Below are positions 1 to 13,120 of a stretch of 64,000 nt of DNA, one piece after another (position 1 is the stretch's first letter; every line of letters begins with the position of its first letter). The notes beneath the pieces are model-generated. The model was not told the origin of the DNA, did no database searches, and saw nothing but the letters and a program-made list of their open reading frames with translations. Made by a program: the position numbers and the translations under genes. The stretch is from positions 3,693,662 through 3,757,661 of the forward strand of contig NC_031474.1 in NCBI RefSeq assembly GCF_000006565.2, given 5' to 3'. This stretch comes from Toxoplasma gondii ME49. Its lineage: Eukaryota > Apicomplexa > Conoidasida > Eucoccidiorida > Sarcocystidae.

Positions 1-789
1 GGAAGCACTGTGATTCTTCCCGCACACGGCTGTGCCCTGAATCGAGTTGCCTGTTCGCTTGTCGGAAACTGAACAGGTCCCACTGGAAGAATGATGCGCC
101 TCTGAAACGCTGCGAGAGTCTAACGTCGGATGCAATGTTTCATCACTAGTAACAGGTCCGGCACGATTGCTTACTCTCTCCGGTGGCGACGCCAGCCCTC
201 CGACAAGCTGAGAAGTGAATAGCGATGTTCTGACATTATCGCTTTCGCTGCATTTGCAATCCTTCAAATTTTCTTCAACGTCTCCTCCACATGACATCCT
301 CAGTCCATGCACTGTCTTGCCGCTCGAGGAAGAGTGGCGGTTGCCGCCCGCTACACCTTCTATCGCGGTACGCACATGCGTTGGTGAACCTACGCCCAGG
401 AAGGACGATGATGACGGCAGTGCTGAAGAAAGCGAGAGAGAGTCTCTCGGGTTCTCTGTGTGTCTCTCTGCAACCGGGTTGTGCATGAGCTGCTTGCAAG
501 CAATGTCAGGAATACTATTCGTTTTGTGGTCTCGCGGTAGCCTCCTCCGGCTCTGTATTCGCCAAGGCAGCCGAGACGTTGCCGTAAGCATTGCACTTGA
601 GAGTGAGTTCCATGGCCCTGGCACACCCTGATGTGTTGGGACCTGTTGTGTCAGCTGCTCCCTCGGCGCCACCACCTGGTGATGACCTGAACGGCGTCGG
701 TAGGCTTTCAAGCGCAGATACCAGTTACCGAGGCCAGACGTAAATTCCGACGTAGAAGGGCAGGCGGGAACATCTTTTGGTTCTGTCAT
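1..789 (-). CDS. Ser-rich hypothetical protein, partial, runs off left edge
   Basis: Codon-by-codon reading shows that one minus-strand frame has no stop from position 837 down to position 1, 279 codons in all. The frame is bounded above by a stop at 838-840. The first ATG is on the complement of 787-789. An open run this long is unlikely by chance at about 50% GC. The translation is hydrophilic, with Ser, Arg, Thr, Pro and His favoured, Ser runs near residues 155-175, and no signal peptide or membrane segment. That composition is typical of disordered coccidian proteins. No domain was recognised and no function is offered. The true start could be an upstream exon joined by an acceptor near 800, and the 3' part lies outside the window. 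The shorter plus-strand frames in the same interval are taken as shadows. Confidence 0.5.
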   Translation of the reverse strand, partial: MTEPKDVPACPSTSEFTSGLGNWYLRLKAYRRRSGHHQVVAPREQLTQQVPTHQGVPGPWNSLSSAMLTATSRLPWRIQSRRRLPRDHKTNSIPDIACKQLMHNPVAERHTENPRDSLSLSSALPSSSSFLGVGSPTHVRTAIEGVAGGNRHSSSSGKTVHGLRMSCGGDVEENLKDCKCSESDNVRTSLFTSQLVGGLASPPERVSNRAGPVTSDETLHPTLDSRSVSEAHHSSSGTCSVSDKRTGNSIQGTAVCGKNHSAS

Positions 790-3700
790 CTTCGCAGGAA
801 TAGGAACGAGCTTCGAACGAAAGGGGAGGGGATTGCACTACAGCAGGACGACTGGGTGCATATTTTGCTCCGGAATTCGCAACCCGTATCATTCTCAGGT
901 AGCCGAAGACGTCGTTCCACTGTGTTGCAAATACATCACAAAAGAACACGGTCGCATGCCATCAGCGTGTCATAAGTTTCTTCGTTAACTGTGCACGAAG
1001 CGACACGAAACAACGAGAGCAACCGTGACGTCAAGGTGATAGTATCACGGAGGAACAATTAGACTGTGCGGCCCACCGCATAAGATGTAAGAAGATGCGT
1101 GATGTTTCTAGGCGTCTGGAGCACGCGTCATCCGGAGTGCTTTTAAGAACAGCTGATGCACAGATGCCCCTCCGTTTCAGCTGGCGCATCGACATCGTAA
1201 TACATAGGGCTTCTCATCCAGAGAAAATCCCCCGATTGAAAAGTCGCGGAAGCCAAGTGCCACAAAAAGTTTATGCATCAACCTGCTAGGATGTGCTACA
1301 TCAATATGTGAGCACGGCAGTTCCTCTCTGACATCTGGAAATGTCTATACCAGCACTGCTCAAGAATAAGGTTCACAGGCAACACCTGCAGGTCCAAACC
1401 ACTTATCAGGCACCTTCTGTCACATTTTCCGTGGCGACCGTCCCCACATTCCCCCTCACCCGGGTGAGTCTCGTGTTTCTGCGAAATACTGTGCGCACAT
1501 TTACCCATGTGATCGAGTCTCCAATACGACCCACACGCGGTATCAATCTTCCACCAATGAGGGCATAAACAAGAGCATACCTGCGTATTATAGGTTATTT
1601 ACAAACAAAGTGGCTTCGTACTCAAACTGTTTGAGGAAGGTATTGCGGAAGAATGGTAAACTCGGAAACGTCCCTCTGCCACTACGGCCGTTACCTGATA
1701 CGCCGGAGCGTAATTTAGGTCAATCGGACACCTATTCACCAGCAAAATTACATATATGGTTGTATACTGGCTGCCGGCTGTCATTCACAAAGACTTGAAA
1801 AAACTGAAGACGGCATGCAAATTTCACAATTCACAACAATGTCGCAGTTTCAGAACGGAACATCTAATCCTGAAAGAAAAAAGCAGCAACGTCCCAGTCC
1901 CATCAACGAACCTGCAATGCAAGTCACAAAACAATTCTGGGTTCGTTCGAGTTGACCCTTGCTGCAGCACACGTTATCTTACTTAGAAGCAGCAAGACTC
2001 CCCGGCAAAATGACCCATGATGCAAGGTCTTCGAACATCTATTCTCAACGGAATAGTTGGTGGTGCAGACGTCATCAGCCCACCGCTCTCGACGAAGCGA
2101 AGAGCTTTCTAGACGACCGCAGCCAGATGTAGAACGGAAACGGGGCCAGAATGGGAAAGAACTACAGGCGTTTCTTGCTGCTCCCATCAGCGGCACTCAA
2201 GATGGTCTGTAAGGTAGGGGATTTAAACCTCTCATGATACAAGTCCCTCCAGTTGAAATAAAGAAGACATAGAGAGACCCGCCACGACTCAACGCACCAT
2301 AAATGTGTTTCTCACAGAGTTCAAGATCACTCTGCTGGTGCCCTGTAAAAAGCTGGTACGCCTTCCTCTGCGGTGCAAGTACGAGGATACAGAACAAGAG
2401 GAGCTCTAGTCGCTAGACCCAGAGACTGGAGATATAGCATAATGTTTCCGGAACACGTGTGCGATTTACTATTGATCAGGACAAGAAACTTCCCGTGAGC
2501 GTACAACTAACTTTCAAAATCGCACACCTTCTTGGAAGAATCACCACAGACGATTTATCGGCCGCACACGAACATCGGCAAAAACACCAAAATTCGCGGC
2601 ATATTCTCGTGTTGTCAGCAAGAGGTTTCGCCTAAAGGACTGTGACCGAGAGGGAAGAGTGGATTAGCACTGGAACGTGTAGCCCTCCACGAAACTTCCC
2701 ATACAGTGAGCAGCATTAACGAAGACAGTCATAGCACTCCAATCTTGGCATGTTAAACCGTCGTTGAGAGGGGCGCAACCCAAACAGAACAACTGCTGGT
2801 GCCCCGGTGCCTGGACTCACCCAAGAGATACAAAGAAACCTGCTAAACACGTGGACGTGCAGATATGTGCATCGAGACAATTTCCGAATACAACGGCGTC
2901 TCTCCAGTTACCACGTCTGGACCACTGGTTTGACTGTGTGACAGAACTCATTCAGCCTCGCGCAGTATGCGTTATGACAGTATCTTCCTTAGCAACAATC
3001 AACATGGGTGGTCCTCATGTCGAGGCCACGCACTGCCGAACTGTTTTCCATGGTGTTCAAAGGCATACCATATGCTTCGCGGGAAGACCGTTTTCGTCGT
3101 GACCACATGCGGATACCTCGGATTTAGTAGACTTCAAGGAACATACGCGCTGTATCGGTTGCCCAGTTCGAAGCAGACCTTCGCCTTCCACATACGAAAG
3201 CATTCCCCCCAAAGCGACTCGGCGAAGATATAATTCTATGAGGAACACCTTCCCCGCATGTAAACGCATCTGATGTCACACGTTGGACGCGGTCTGCGTT
3301 CATCCTTGAGGTGTTGGAGAAAAAAAAACGCCGAAGCCTCTTACACAGAATCAATGAACGGTTTGAGAGTCCCGGCCACACCGAATTCACGCTTTCATCA
3401 GACACTTGTGCAAAGCTAGGAGCAAGTTTGAGGCTTGTTCATTGCGGTAAGGTCAACCGACACGTCGGTCACGACAGTGCCAGTGCTTCCTACTGTTTCT
3501 TACGCCCGGTTCCTCCTTTTCCTACAACTCCCAGCTGAACACAGGCCCTGGTTAGTTCTGCGAAAAGAATAATCTATTTTTTGGGCACGGAAGTAGATTC
3601 TTACGTAGCTAACGACGAGGGCCGCGACTGTAAAAATCTCCTTTCCCCTAGAGGAAAACATTGCATCACGCGTGCTGTGTCAGCCGCGTTGTGTTGCGAT

Positions 3701-6700
3701 ACTACCTCCACGACGCATGGTGACGTAGCATTCGCATACCTAACCTTGTGTTAGTAACACTCGAGGCGGCTCGCGTCTGCCTATTTTCTCAGCCGTTCAG
3801 TAGCGGTTCAGCCACACAGCCAGTGACGATGCGACATCCGTTCCGGGTGCCTCATTCGCTCTTCATACTAAGTGTCGCCCGCCTCCCCTCCCTACACCAA
3901 GTGGCATTTTAAACGTACGAAAGTCTCTTATGCAGGTGGTTTCCCTTCTAATTTCGGGCTTCTTTTCGCGCAGGTCACCCCCGCGACTCTGTTTCTCTTC
4001 GTGTCTTGCTGCAGCTGTTCTATTCGTTAGTGACTCAGGTGGATGATCGGCGTCGAACACCCTCCTTATAATCGGAAGTACCCTAGCTATCTACACCCGT
4101 ATGCGGCCTGCGTGGTCACATGTGTTTGGTGTGCAGCGGTGCGTAGATGAAGTCCTTGTGATAGTTGTCGCTTCGGGAAGTCGGGCGCAGGCCAGTCGGT
4201 GGCATTGACAAAAGCTGCCTTCACACGCTGTCAAGCACACTAACGTCAGTACGACGATGGCCGCTGATCTACTACGAACTCGCGTCATATTCCACAGTAA
4301 ATCTTTTGATGTGGTTTCCTGTATACAGCCCGGATTACTATAAATGCCCAAAAGACTAGAAATAACAGGATATCTTGAGCCGAATTGTTACTTGCGTAGC
4401 TAGGAGTGCCCTTTGGCCGCGTCTCTGCGTGCGGCAGGCGGGTGAGTGCACTGTTCGCCGTGAGTCAAACGCAGCTTTTTCTGGACATACTGCATGTTTA
4501 CGCCAGAACTAAAGAGGGAAAAAAACCAACAGTGGATAGGTCGTGAAAAGTAAGCTGTTGGAGCTGCGGTGCTTAACCGTGGAGGCGCGTGGTATAATGC
4601 CATCCTCGCAGACGGGACGGCGGGATGGTGTCAGTGTCTTTGGTGCCCTGCTGGTGATTTCGCGCCGTGTTTAGGTCGTATAGATCTTTTGCTCACAGTT
4701 TATACTCATTCTGTCGTTTCAGCTGGTAGATATCCAGTCAGGGGAGGAGCGGGCTGTCCACGGGTGCCTCTCCCGCGTCCGTTCACCTGACTGCTGTAGT
4801 TTCGGACTAGGGTACGGCCCGTAAACCGTGGACGGCATGTACGTGATCTCGCCTCTTGTCATGTGGAATTTTGACTGGTCACGCTATGTGGTGTCAACGT
4901 ATCTAATGCAGTTTTGCTTACTGGACAGTCGTCGCTGACCGGGGACGAGTATTAACTACTCAGTTTTGCGTTCGTGGGGATGCTTCACTCGATTGAGCAG
5001 CAGAACGAAGCCGCGCAGGTCACCAAACTTCGCATAGTGCTGAAACAGTGCAGATCAGATGGCTTAAGAGGAAGCAGTGTATGGGGGTGCTAGCCACTGT
5101 CAGTTGAGAGGAACTGCTAGACGGGAGAGCCGGGTACATACGACCAATGCGCATTTCATGTGCATTTGCTGGTGACGGGAATACGAAGCACGGAAGGTGA
5201 CGTGGAGCAGAGAGGCCGTCGCAGGGTCTGATGAAACAAGCCACGCTGTGGAAGTCGTCACGGCAATGCTGCTTGTTCGCCGGAACCGTAAAGTGGTGAA
5301 AACAGTGTTTCCAATGCAACGGACGGGTCGCACCCGTTGTGCCTTTTCACGGCAATGAATACGCCAGGGCAGCGTGTCTCGGCTACACCGAAGGTTAGCA
5401 TCCTTCGTTTTCCAGCAGGGCTCCCGACATGCGGATCGTCTTCTTTGGAGGCTACGCTGTCGGTAGCCTCGCAAGCACCGACGGTGCCCTAAAGGGGTCC
5501 GCCTGTATTCGCAAGTCACTCTTACCTTCACAGAGACATTTGAGGAATGTGTTTTACGTCATTCACTTCAAACGAGGGTCGAAACCATCTAGTCCCCTGG
5601 CGCGGGGTAGATTTCTCGGGGTTCAGTGTTTTACTAGGGACACTATATCGTGGATCTGTGCCCGTCTTTCTTCCTTCGGGAAGCCTGATCGATAGTCTCT
5701 CAACCGAGTGTAGGCTTCAGCCCCCTGAATCCATCGGGTGGTCCATTCAGCCTTGAGTCTTATAATAAAACTCATCTGACGTGAAGCGTGCCCCCATTGA
5801 GCGACGTGGCTACGAGGATTCGTATACGATTCCTTTGCGCACACTTATTCCAGCATAGGGGACGTAGCTCGAAAGAAACACGCAGCGTACAACCGCATGG
5901 ATGGCTACCGCGCTGGCCGCAAAATACAACTTCTACTTCATCCTTTCTCTGTAGTATCCCGCAACAGATGTGTCGGACCTCGTTTGGAGCGATTTACGGT
6001 TACAGTGTTGTAATGTGTTCCGGTCTTACGGGCCCTCGTACTCTGTATATACGTGTAGCAGAGGATAGGACGGAAGAGGTTTGATCCTGTAGCTGTCGGT
6101 GTAAGCATACACCGCGTGCGGTAGCCGTACCTGTTCTTGCCGGGGATTGGTGAGCAGTGAGGAGGTTCCTGCCGCTGAAGGGCTAGTTCGGATCGCGGAC
6201 CAGTGGTCGCTAGACTGAACCCGCAAAAACACTGGTAGGATGGTCAGACGGGGGGCGGGGGAAAGCAGATTCGGCGACGTAATGGTGACATTTGAGAGGA
6301 ATCCTTCGTTACCAGTCCTAACTGGTTGATGAATGAAAGCGAAACACACGCGTTCAACGTGAAGAGACACGTCAAATTTCTTCCAGTGCAGCTGTGCCGT
6401 TTGCGTGCCGCTGAGGCTTGGGTCATCGTCACTTGTCTGGCACCTCTCGGGTCCGTTCTTGTGGATACATCGTGCAAGCGTCTGTAGAGAGAATTTATAT
6501 TCCGAAGCATTTTCATAAGGCAGGAGTCCTGGGTGTGCTCTGTTAACTTCCAACCGGGCACCAAATCAGGAGAGGCTGTGGGCAGATACGCCGAAATCCC
6601 GGTGCTGAACTTTCCAGTGAGCGACGTAGTGAGAATCGCCCGTGGTGTAGGATTTGGCAGTTCAACAAACTTTTCTGCAACAGCGGCTTTGTGCGTTCCT

Positions 6701-6991
6701 GGCTGTTCCATAATTCGTGGTGGGAGCGACACTGCGACGAAACCGACAGACGGTGGAAGCTAGAAACCGTTCGTTGGGGACGCAGGTTTCCATGCTGGTC
6801 CGGGGGAGGCGTACAGCTTCAGGCCTCCCTATTATAACCCGCTGTGGTTATCTTGTATACATTAATAACTTCATCTACGTTGCGATTTGCTACCTTCGGA
6901 GTTAACTTCGCTTGTGATCACGGCAGTGACATTGCGGCGGTGCAGTTGAAAGTTGACTTGGAGCGGTGCCAGTTGATCTGCGGACACTAAA
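790..6991. other. Long intergenic region, no gene recognised
   Basis: About 6.2 kb in which every open frame is short (mostly under 140 codons). None has a recognisable domain or a phase-consistent exon chain. The largest are two overlapping minus-strand frames at 6026-6732, just upstream of the chaperone gene, and they read as random sequence. The right end presumably holds the promoter and 5' UTR of the gene starting at 6992. The left part may hold the 5' region of the minus-strand gene at 1-789. Short non-coding RNAs or tiny exons cannot be excluded. Confidence 0.5.
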
Positions 6992-9900
6992 ATGGCGGCC
7001 GTCGTGACAGGTAGTGATATGTTGCTTGGATTCGAGTTGGGCTCGCAGATGAGCGTCGTCGCAAGTGGCACTCGCGATGGTGCCGATAGAGCGGTGAATA
7101 AGGGAGGCTTGGACAAGATGGTCGCGCGGCGTTTTATCCCTTCCTCTATTGCGTACGCGGGCAAAGTCCGGTAAGCACGCAACAGGTGTGAGGTAGCGCA
7201 CGCTATCATGAGCACAGCAGGCTGGGGGGTGCAACAGTTTCGCCGCAAGGGAGCAGAGGATGCAGCTGCGTAGGATAGTCGAGTTTCGTAGGAAGCGGTG
7301 TAGCCTTCTAGTCATGCTATAGGGAGAGAGACGCTCGCTTGTTCAAGTGACTCTGTTATATACGTTTCGGTGTTGCGAGCAGTCGGATGAATGCATCGCT
7401 GCCAGAGTACTGCCATTGCATGCCACTTATCAGAACTGGGTGGACATCTGTGAATCAGGTAGTGATTTTTGTAACGGGGAAGAAGCTCCAAGATGTACAC
7501 CCTTATAGTCGCTGTGGGGCCTTGGTTTTCTCGTGGTCCTGGTTCCCGTGAACACTTATCAACAATTATAGTACAGCCGACGAGGTGGGATGTTTCTGTT
7601 CGTCGGACGTTTGAACTTGCATCCGTATATGGCGGTCGAAAAAGCGTTGTAGGGAGTGAGTATCAACATCTGACTTAAAGCCTTTCGGTGTCGTATGTGA
7701 TGTACAGCTTGTTCGGTGAGGAGGCGGAGGCGAGAGTAAACGCGGAACCGAACGATACCATTATGGTGAGCGCGTCTAACGTATGGCGTGGTGAGATGAG
7801 TATGCCTCCCTCATCACTAATGACCATCGAGTGGTTAAGAATCAGTCCTAGGCTGACTGTGTCGTAAAGCCGCTTGCTGCTGTAACAGCCTCAGTGATGC
7901 GACGCATCACAGATTTACGAGTTGCCCGATCTTTAGGCAGCCGAGGGTGTCAGTCCCAGGGGCACAAGTCCTACGTCTGCCGCCCGCGGGAGACAGCGTG
8001 GCAGAGTCAGTACTTGGCTCCAGCGGTTTTGTTGTCTTCAGGAATTGCCGTTGTGGATTCCCGTACACACGGTGGAACAGGCTAAGGCATTGGAAACTCG
8101 CCTTGCTTTTTGCCCGAGCGTTCAAGTGGGTCTCCTCAGTGATGGGGAACTGCTTTTTCACGTTGATTTCAACAACCAGCAACTCAAAGTAAGTCGAGAA
8201 CGCATCTCTAGAGTTGAGGCTGATTCTGAGGAGGAGAGACTTTGGTTCGACAGCCGTTCGTCCCGCTTTCACCAAAAAAGTGGTGATCTGTCGCATATCA
8301 TGACGGTGGTCATGATCCGTCGCTGGCAAGCGAAATGAGGGAAGACAGAATTGGCCCGCATTCTAATATGGTGCTTTTGTTATTGGGGAAAATATCGCTT
8401 TCCTTACAGATCCCCTTGCCAGTAGCCGTTGGAGCGTTCGTAGGTCGGCTGCACACAGCAGGACTGCATCTAAGTGGTGCTTGCTCCACAGAACAGAATA
8501 TGTCGGGAATCGACTTAATTCGCCACATGCATCAGCATCGTCATTTACCCCACATCGGCGTTCTGGTCGTACCATCTTCGATTACAGAGAAGGATTTGAT
8601 GATACTCACTGCAGCTCAGGGCGTGGAAAAGGGGCCGTCGATAATGCTCTCAAGAATATCTGCGCTAATCAACTGGTGGTGTTGCGAGAAACTTCCGGCG
8701 GAGTACGAATCTTTGATTAGGCTACAGTCTGCAACCGGGGCATCTGTGAAGGAAAAGGGAGTGGTCCACGTTGCATTGGTGGACGTTGGCTTCTCCGAAA
8801 TATCAGTGGCAGTGATTGAGCTCAGAACGGCAAGCACCGAACAAGACCCTTTGGTTGTGAGGCAGCCTCAAAAACAGGTGTCGGTCAAAGTTCTAGGGAG
8901 CGCAACGGCGGGAGATATCGGTGTCTTGGACGTAAGCTATGCAGCGGCTAGTTCATCTTCAATCGAGGCGGTTGACTGTACGCCATAGTGGCGGTATGCT
9001 TTGTGTTACTGCGCGCTGAGATATGATGCCGTCAGGGTTGGCGGCATCAGATTCGTTCTTAGACTTCTCTTCACCGGGCCTCGGACTCACAAGCAAGCCT
9101 CATCGCTAGGTGTCAGACACCGGAGGTACAAGAAAAGGTTCGTGGTGTTCCGTGAATGAAAAGGCGACACGTGCCCGCTGAGTTTGCTCTCATGTTCGTA
9201 GAGGTTTAGGGATGCCTGCGGGAGGTTGTTTGTGCAGTATCCACGCCCGGCTCGGCAGAGAGCAATGAGCCTCGCCCCCATATGAATAGGAGAATAGTGA
9301 CAGTGGTAGTCCGTGAACTCGTTTTTTCTGAAACCGTTTTTTTCCCCGTTCACTAACCGTCGCGCAGATTTCTTGTGTGACAACAGGGGTCCCATGCCGA
9401 ATGAGCGATCGAATTGCCGGGAGCACACATACGTGGGGCATCCCGGGCGCCAGGACTCACTATCCCCGGTGCATGAACTAATTTCTTTTCAGGCTGTCAA
9501 CGAGCTCGCCAAACACTTGAGACACCACATCAAAGAGAGGTTCCACGAAGAAATCAGAACAAAAACGGCCCGTTATTGGCGCATGAGTAAAGCGGTGAGA
9601 CAATATGACGAGCAGACAAAATGTGAAATTGCATTGATCTCTTTCATTGTAGTACCGTGTGAAGAAACTCGCACAGCGAGTGACTGCTGGGTTCATCCAA
9701 AAGGTGGATCTCCGCAGAAACTAAAAGGGGGAGCGGATACGCGTGGTGCGAGAAACACGAGTCAATGTTGCGTCGCGGGTGATGCACATCATGATGGAGG
9801 TTAGATGATGTTGTTCCCAGTTTCCAAGCAGCGTCTCTTTGTTTTACGTTGCTGCATTTCGATGGGTTTCTAACAACCACAAGACTCACCTGCAGTAACA

Positions 9901-12900
9901 TCAAATTGAACTAGAGCGCGGCAGCCAAACCGTCTTCAGAATTGATCAGTTGTGTCTTTCGCTTGTCTTCTGTTCGTATACACCGGCAAAGTGTATGAAG
10001 GCGATTCGTGCTCTTTGTGACGTAAACCAAGCGGCGATCGATTTGAAGTTCATCCTCAAAAACAGCGACGTGCGCTACGACATAACGCGGAAGCACTTTG
10101 ACAAGCTGTGTGCGCCGCTGCAGGTCAGTTTAGTTGACACTTCATGTGACTACCTGTCGTTTTGTTAGTATGCATCCTTCCACCAGTGCCACTTCTGAGG
10201 CGTACCTTGTAATAGAGCGGCTCGTCACCGTGGGAGGCACTAGTGCCAATGGGTAAATGTTTCGTGAGGCAAGTTGTGGAGCTCGGCATTCAAACGCTGG
10301 TTCTGAAAAACGACGGAAGGTCGGTGCGGTGGTGTTACATGCGATGGGTCACGATCAGGCCAAGCTCAGGGCATTCCTGGAGGAAACTTTCAGCAAAGCG
10401 GGAGTAGCCGGCACGAACGTCGTTGCTGCCGATGTCCTTAATTCCCTTGCGAGAAGTGCTTGGATCCATTCCACCATCGCCGAAGCAGTGCACTGTGAGG
10501 TTAAAGCAGGAAAAGCAGCGAAGGTTCGCTGGGTGGAGGACGGGGGAGCTGGAGCTGCTTTGGGAGCGGTGTACTGGGCGGCCGACAAGAAATATGTCGA
10601 CAACTTAGTCGATAGGAACCCGCCGTACCGGACTGATAAGCTCCTCGTAAGTCACGAAGTGTTGTAGAATGCATAAATGTGTTGATGTAGCACATGTGCT
10701 GCTGGTTAAGTAGAACGGTATCGTCCACGCCGTACGTCGGAATGCATTAATATAATTATCGAACAAGCACCCGGCGAGTTACTGAGGGACAGTCGCGAGC
10801 CCAGAAGTATAATTTCGTAATTTCAGTGGGGCACTTGGGGGAGTCTGTAACCGTTTGGCACCGTGGTAGAAGCTGTTGCATTTCAAGGGAGCTGGTAGAT
10901 TCACGATACTATAGTCATGCCAGTACACACGAGTGTTCGAAACCAAGAAAAAGCAGCCAGTCTTTTCCACTGAGACACCAGAACCATCACCGTTTATTGT
11001 TCGCAAGTTTAGCGGCGTGTCTAGTGAGAGGTACCCATCGGGACTGCAGTGGGCACGGCAGGCATGCTCTGGAACGGTCTGTATCGGACAGTCACGGCAG
11101 CGCCGATACCGAAGCAGTTGGTAGTGCATCAGTTGATGCGGATGCTAAGAACTCGAAAGTTAATGTGTGCGTTCCCAGTTTATTGTTGTAATTCCGCCAC
11201 AGTGGATGACCGCAATGGAGACTGACATCCAGAAGGTCGAACAGGGCGAATTAGAAAGGAGGTACTTGCTTGCTCATTTCGAGTCGTACGCCTTTGAGAT
11301 TCAGCAAGCAGCAATGACTGTCAAAGAAGGTCTAGTGCGGAACGCAGAGCAACTGAAGAAAGAAATAAAAGATGCGGAGACTGCCCTTGGTGCACTGCAC
11401 CAGGCGCCACTAGAGGAAGTGAAGCATGCGTACGAGAATTTCCGTTCGTACTTAATGAACTCGGAACCGAGACTCTTTGAAGCAATCGAGAATGAAAGAG
11501 CCACCAGGATCGGCCAAGCTAAAGGAATTGATCCCAGAAGAACAATGGATATCGTTGTCTCTCAGCTCGGCCAAGAGAGCAACGCGAAGCTACCCAATGC
11601 GGTATTGCTGAAACGAGCAAAGAGAGACACCGAAGAAGCATCTCAGTTACTCACCGGTATGTCGATGTTTCCTCAATTACGCACGGGTTCTGTGACTTCG
11701 GCGACAACGACATGGTTTTCTGAAAGGCCAGTGCCATCGCTTTCTGACTTGGGCAGTGTCACTTTCACAGTGGCAGATTCAACAGGTCATCGAGACACTG
11801 CTCATCATTATTATGTTTTGCTGTCGGCGTGTGTGGTGACCGATTCAGATGGCCAAACGGACTTGGCGGTGTATCTGGCTAATCAGAGTCTAGGATACCT
11901 TTCCAATATGGACGCAAAAACTGCGAGCGACGCAGACAAAACAGCAGCAATCGAGCTCCAGCTACACAACTATCTTCAGCTGGCCAAGGCACAGACAACA
12001 GAAGCCGTTGAAGATCGAGCGATCGATTACCGTTCTACACTGCTGACACAAGCACTTGATAATTGTAACAAAGCCCTGGCTATCGAGTAAGATAACATGA
12101 AGAGAAAAAGACAACCGTACATCCCCTGCAGAGGCTAAACACCTAAACTGAAGCGCTTCGTGCCTGGTGTGTCGAGAGAAATCCGTGGCGTTTGTAGCCA
12201 GACAGAACAGATCTTTATGCGTCTGAACGTATCCGTGGGTGTGCAGCTCGAAGAATGCAGACGCTCTATTCCAACGAAGCGCCGCGTACATGTCCATGAA
12301 CGACTTCAGTCGGGCAAAGGTAACGAGGACAAACATAACCTGTATATCGATGTAGCGATGAATTACCCCACAGTGTGTGGACACGATAATATTCATGATT
12401 TGCGTCTGTGGCTTCCACAACCAGTGACGTTGCGGCATCCGCTCACATTTTGCAGTGATATTCCATGCAGCACTTAAGGCGTGTGGGGAACCATTATGTG
12501 GAAACCGTTATATTAGTGGTTGAGTGTTGAGACGGACTCGGAGCTAGTCGGACACAGGTGATCGAAATTAAGTCGTGGAACGTGATTAACTACGGTCGAT
12601 TCCCAATTTGGTAATGCTTCCGTGACGTGTGATACCCACAGGCGGATGTTGACGCAGGCCTTGCGATCGTACCGGGTAGTGAAACAGGCAAAGCGGTAAG
12701 GAAGGAAATGGTACTGCATGGATGATGTGTCTCGATGGTACATGCATACTAGAACACACGACTGGAGTCCAGTGTTCGTTATTCGGCAGTTGTCGCTTGT
12801 TCAGTAGGTAATCAGTAGTATTGTGGTCGTTCGAATTGAGCTGCCCAGCTGTAGATTGTGGTTCATTTGCACGAAGACGAACAACTGGTTACACTGGAAA

Positions 12901-13120
12901 TCGCAAAGCCAGCAAGCGAGTCGTGCGCGCAAAGCACGCATACAGATGCAAAGAGATGGGTCGGAAGCACCAGGGCGAGTGCGTGAGGTCATTTGCGATG
13001 CACTGAGTCAGCAGCCTAACCCGTGTTGACGGTTTTCACAGGTACGGTGCCGCGTTAGCAGAAACCGGAAGCAGTGCTGTGACGCATTGTGTTTGTCGTT
13101 ACAGTTGTCCGCAGAAATAA
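6992..13120 (+). CDS. Divergent HSP70/HSP110-type chaperone with TPR-like C-terminus
   Basis: Phase-consistent exons: 6992-7170, 7708-7765, 8042-8188, 8410-8931, 9493-9594, 9992-10123, 10359-10646, 10924-11016, 11179-12086, 12642-12695, 13042-13120. An optional 192-nt in-frame intron lies at 11657-11848. The product is about 789 residues (853 if that segment is kept). The order follows an HSP110-type fold: an N-terminal phosphate-loop equivalent (GFELGSQMS), the RLFGEEA segment, a second loop (VDVGFSEISV), then subdomains IIB/IIA in exons 5-7. A short beta-domain equivalent (exon 8) and a helical lid (start of exon 9) follow. The end of exon 9 and the next two exons read as a TPR-like helical hairpin (ALDNCNKALAIE...). 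The ATP loops are degenerate, so ATPase activity is doubtful. Least certain parts: the joint 11016/11179 and the 3' end, where an alternative last exon 13222-13296 also fits by phase. Family assignment comes from reading by eye. Confidence 0.68.

Noticed and set aside
215..631. Plus-strand frame of 138 codons with an Asp run
   Set aside because: It begins at GTG and lies opposite a longer uninterrupted minus-strand frame that covers positions 1-837.
6026..6732. Two overlapping minus-strand frames of 175 and 162 codons upstream of the chaperone gene
   Set aside because: The translations look random, there is no splice chain, and they sit in the expected promoter of a plus-strand gene.
10826..11191. 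Plus frame whose end (SADTEAVGSASVDADAKNSK) resembles the acidic loop of HSP110
   Set aside because: It is out of frame with the following lid exon, and no intron of workable length fits between 11160 and 11207. The exon 10924-11016 joins better by phase.
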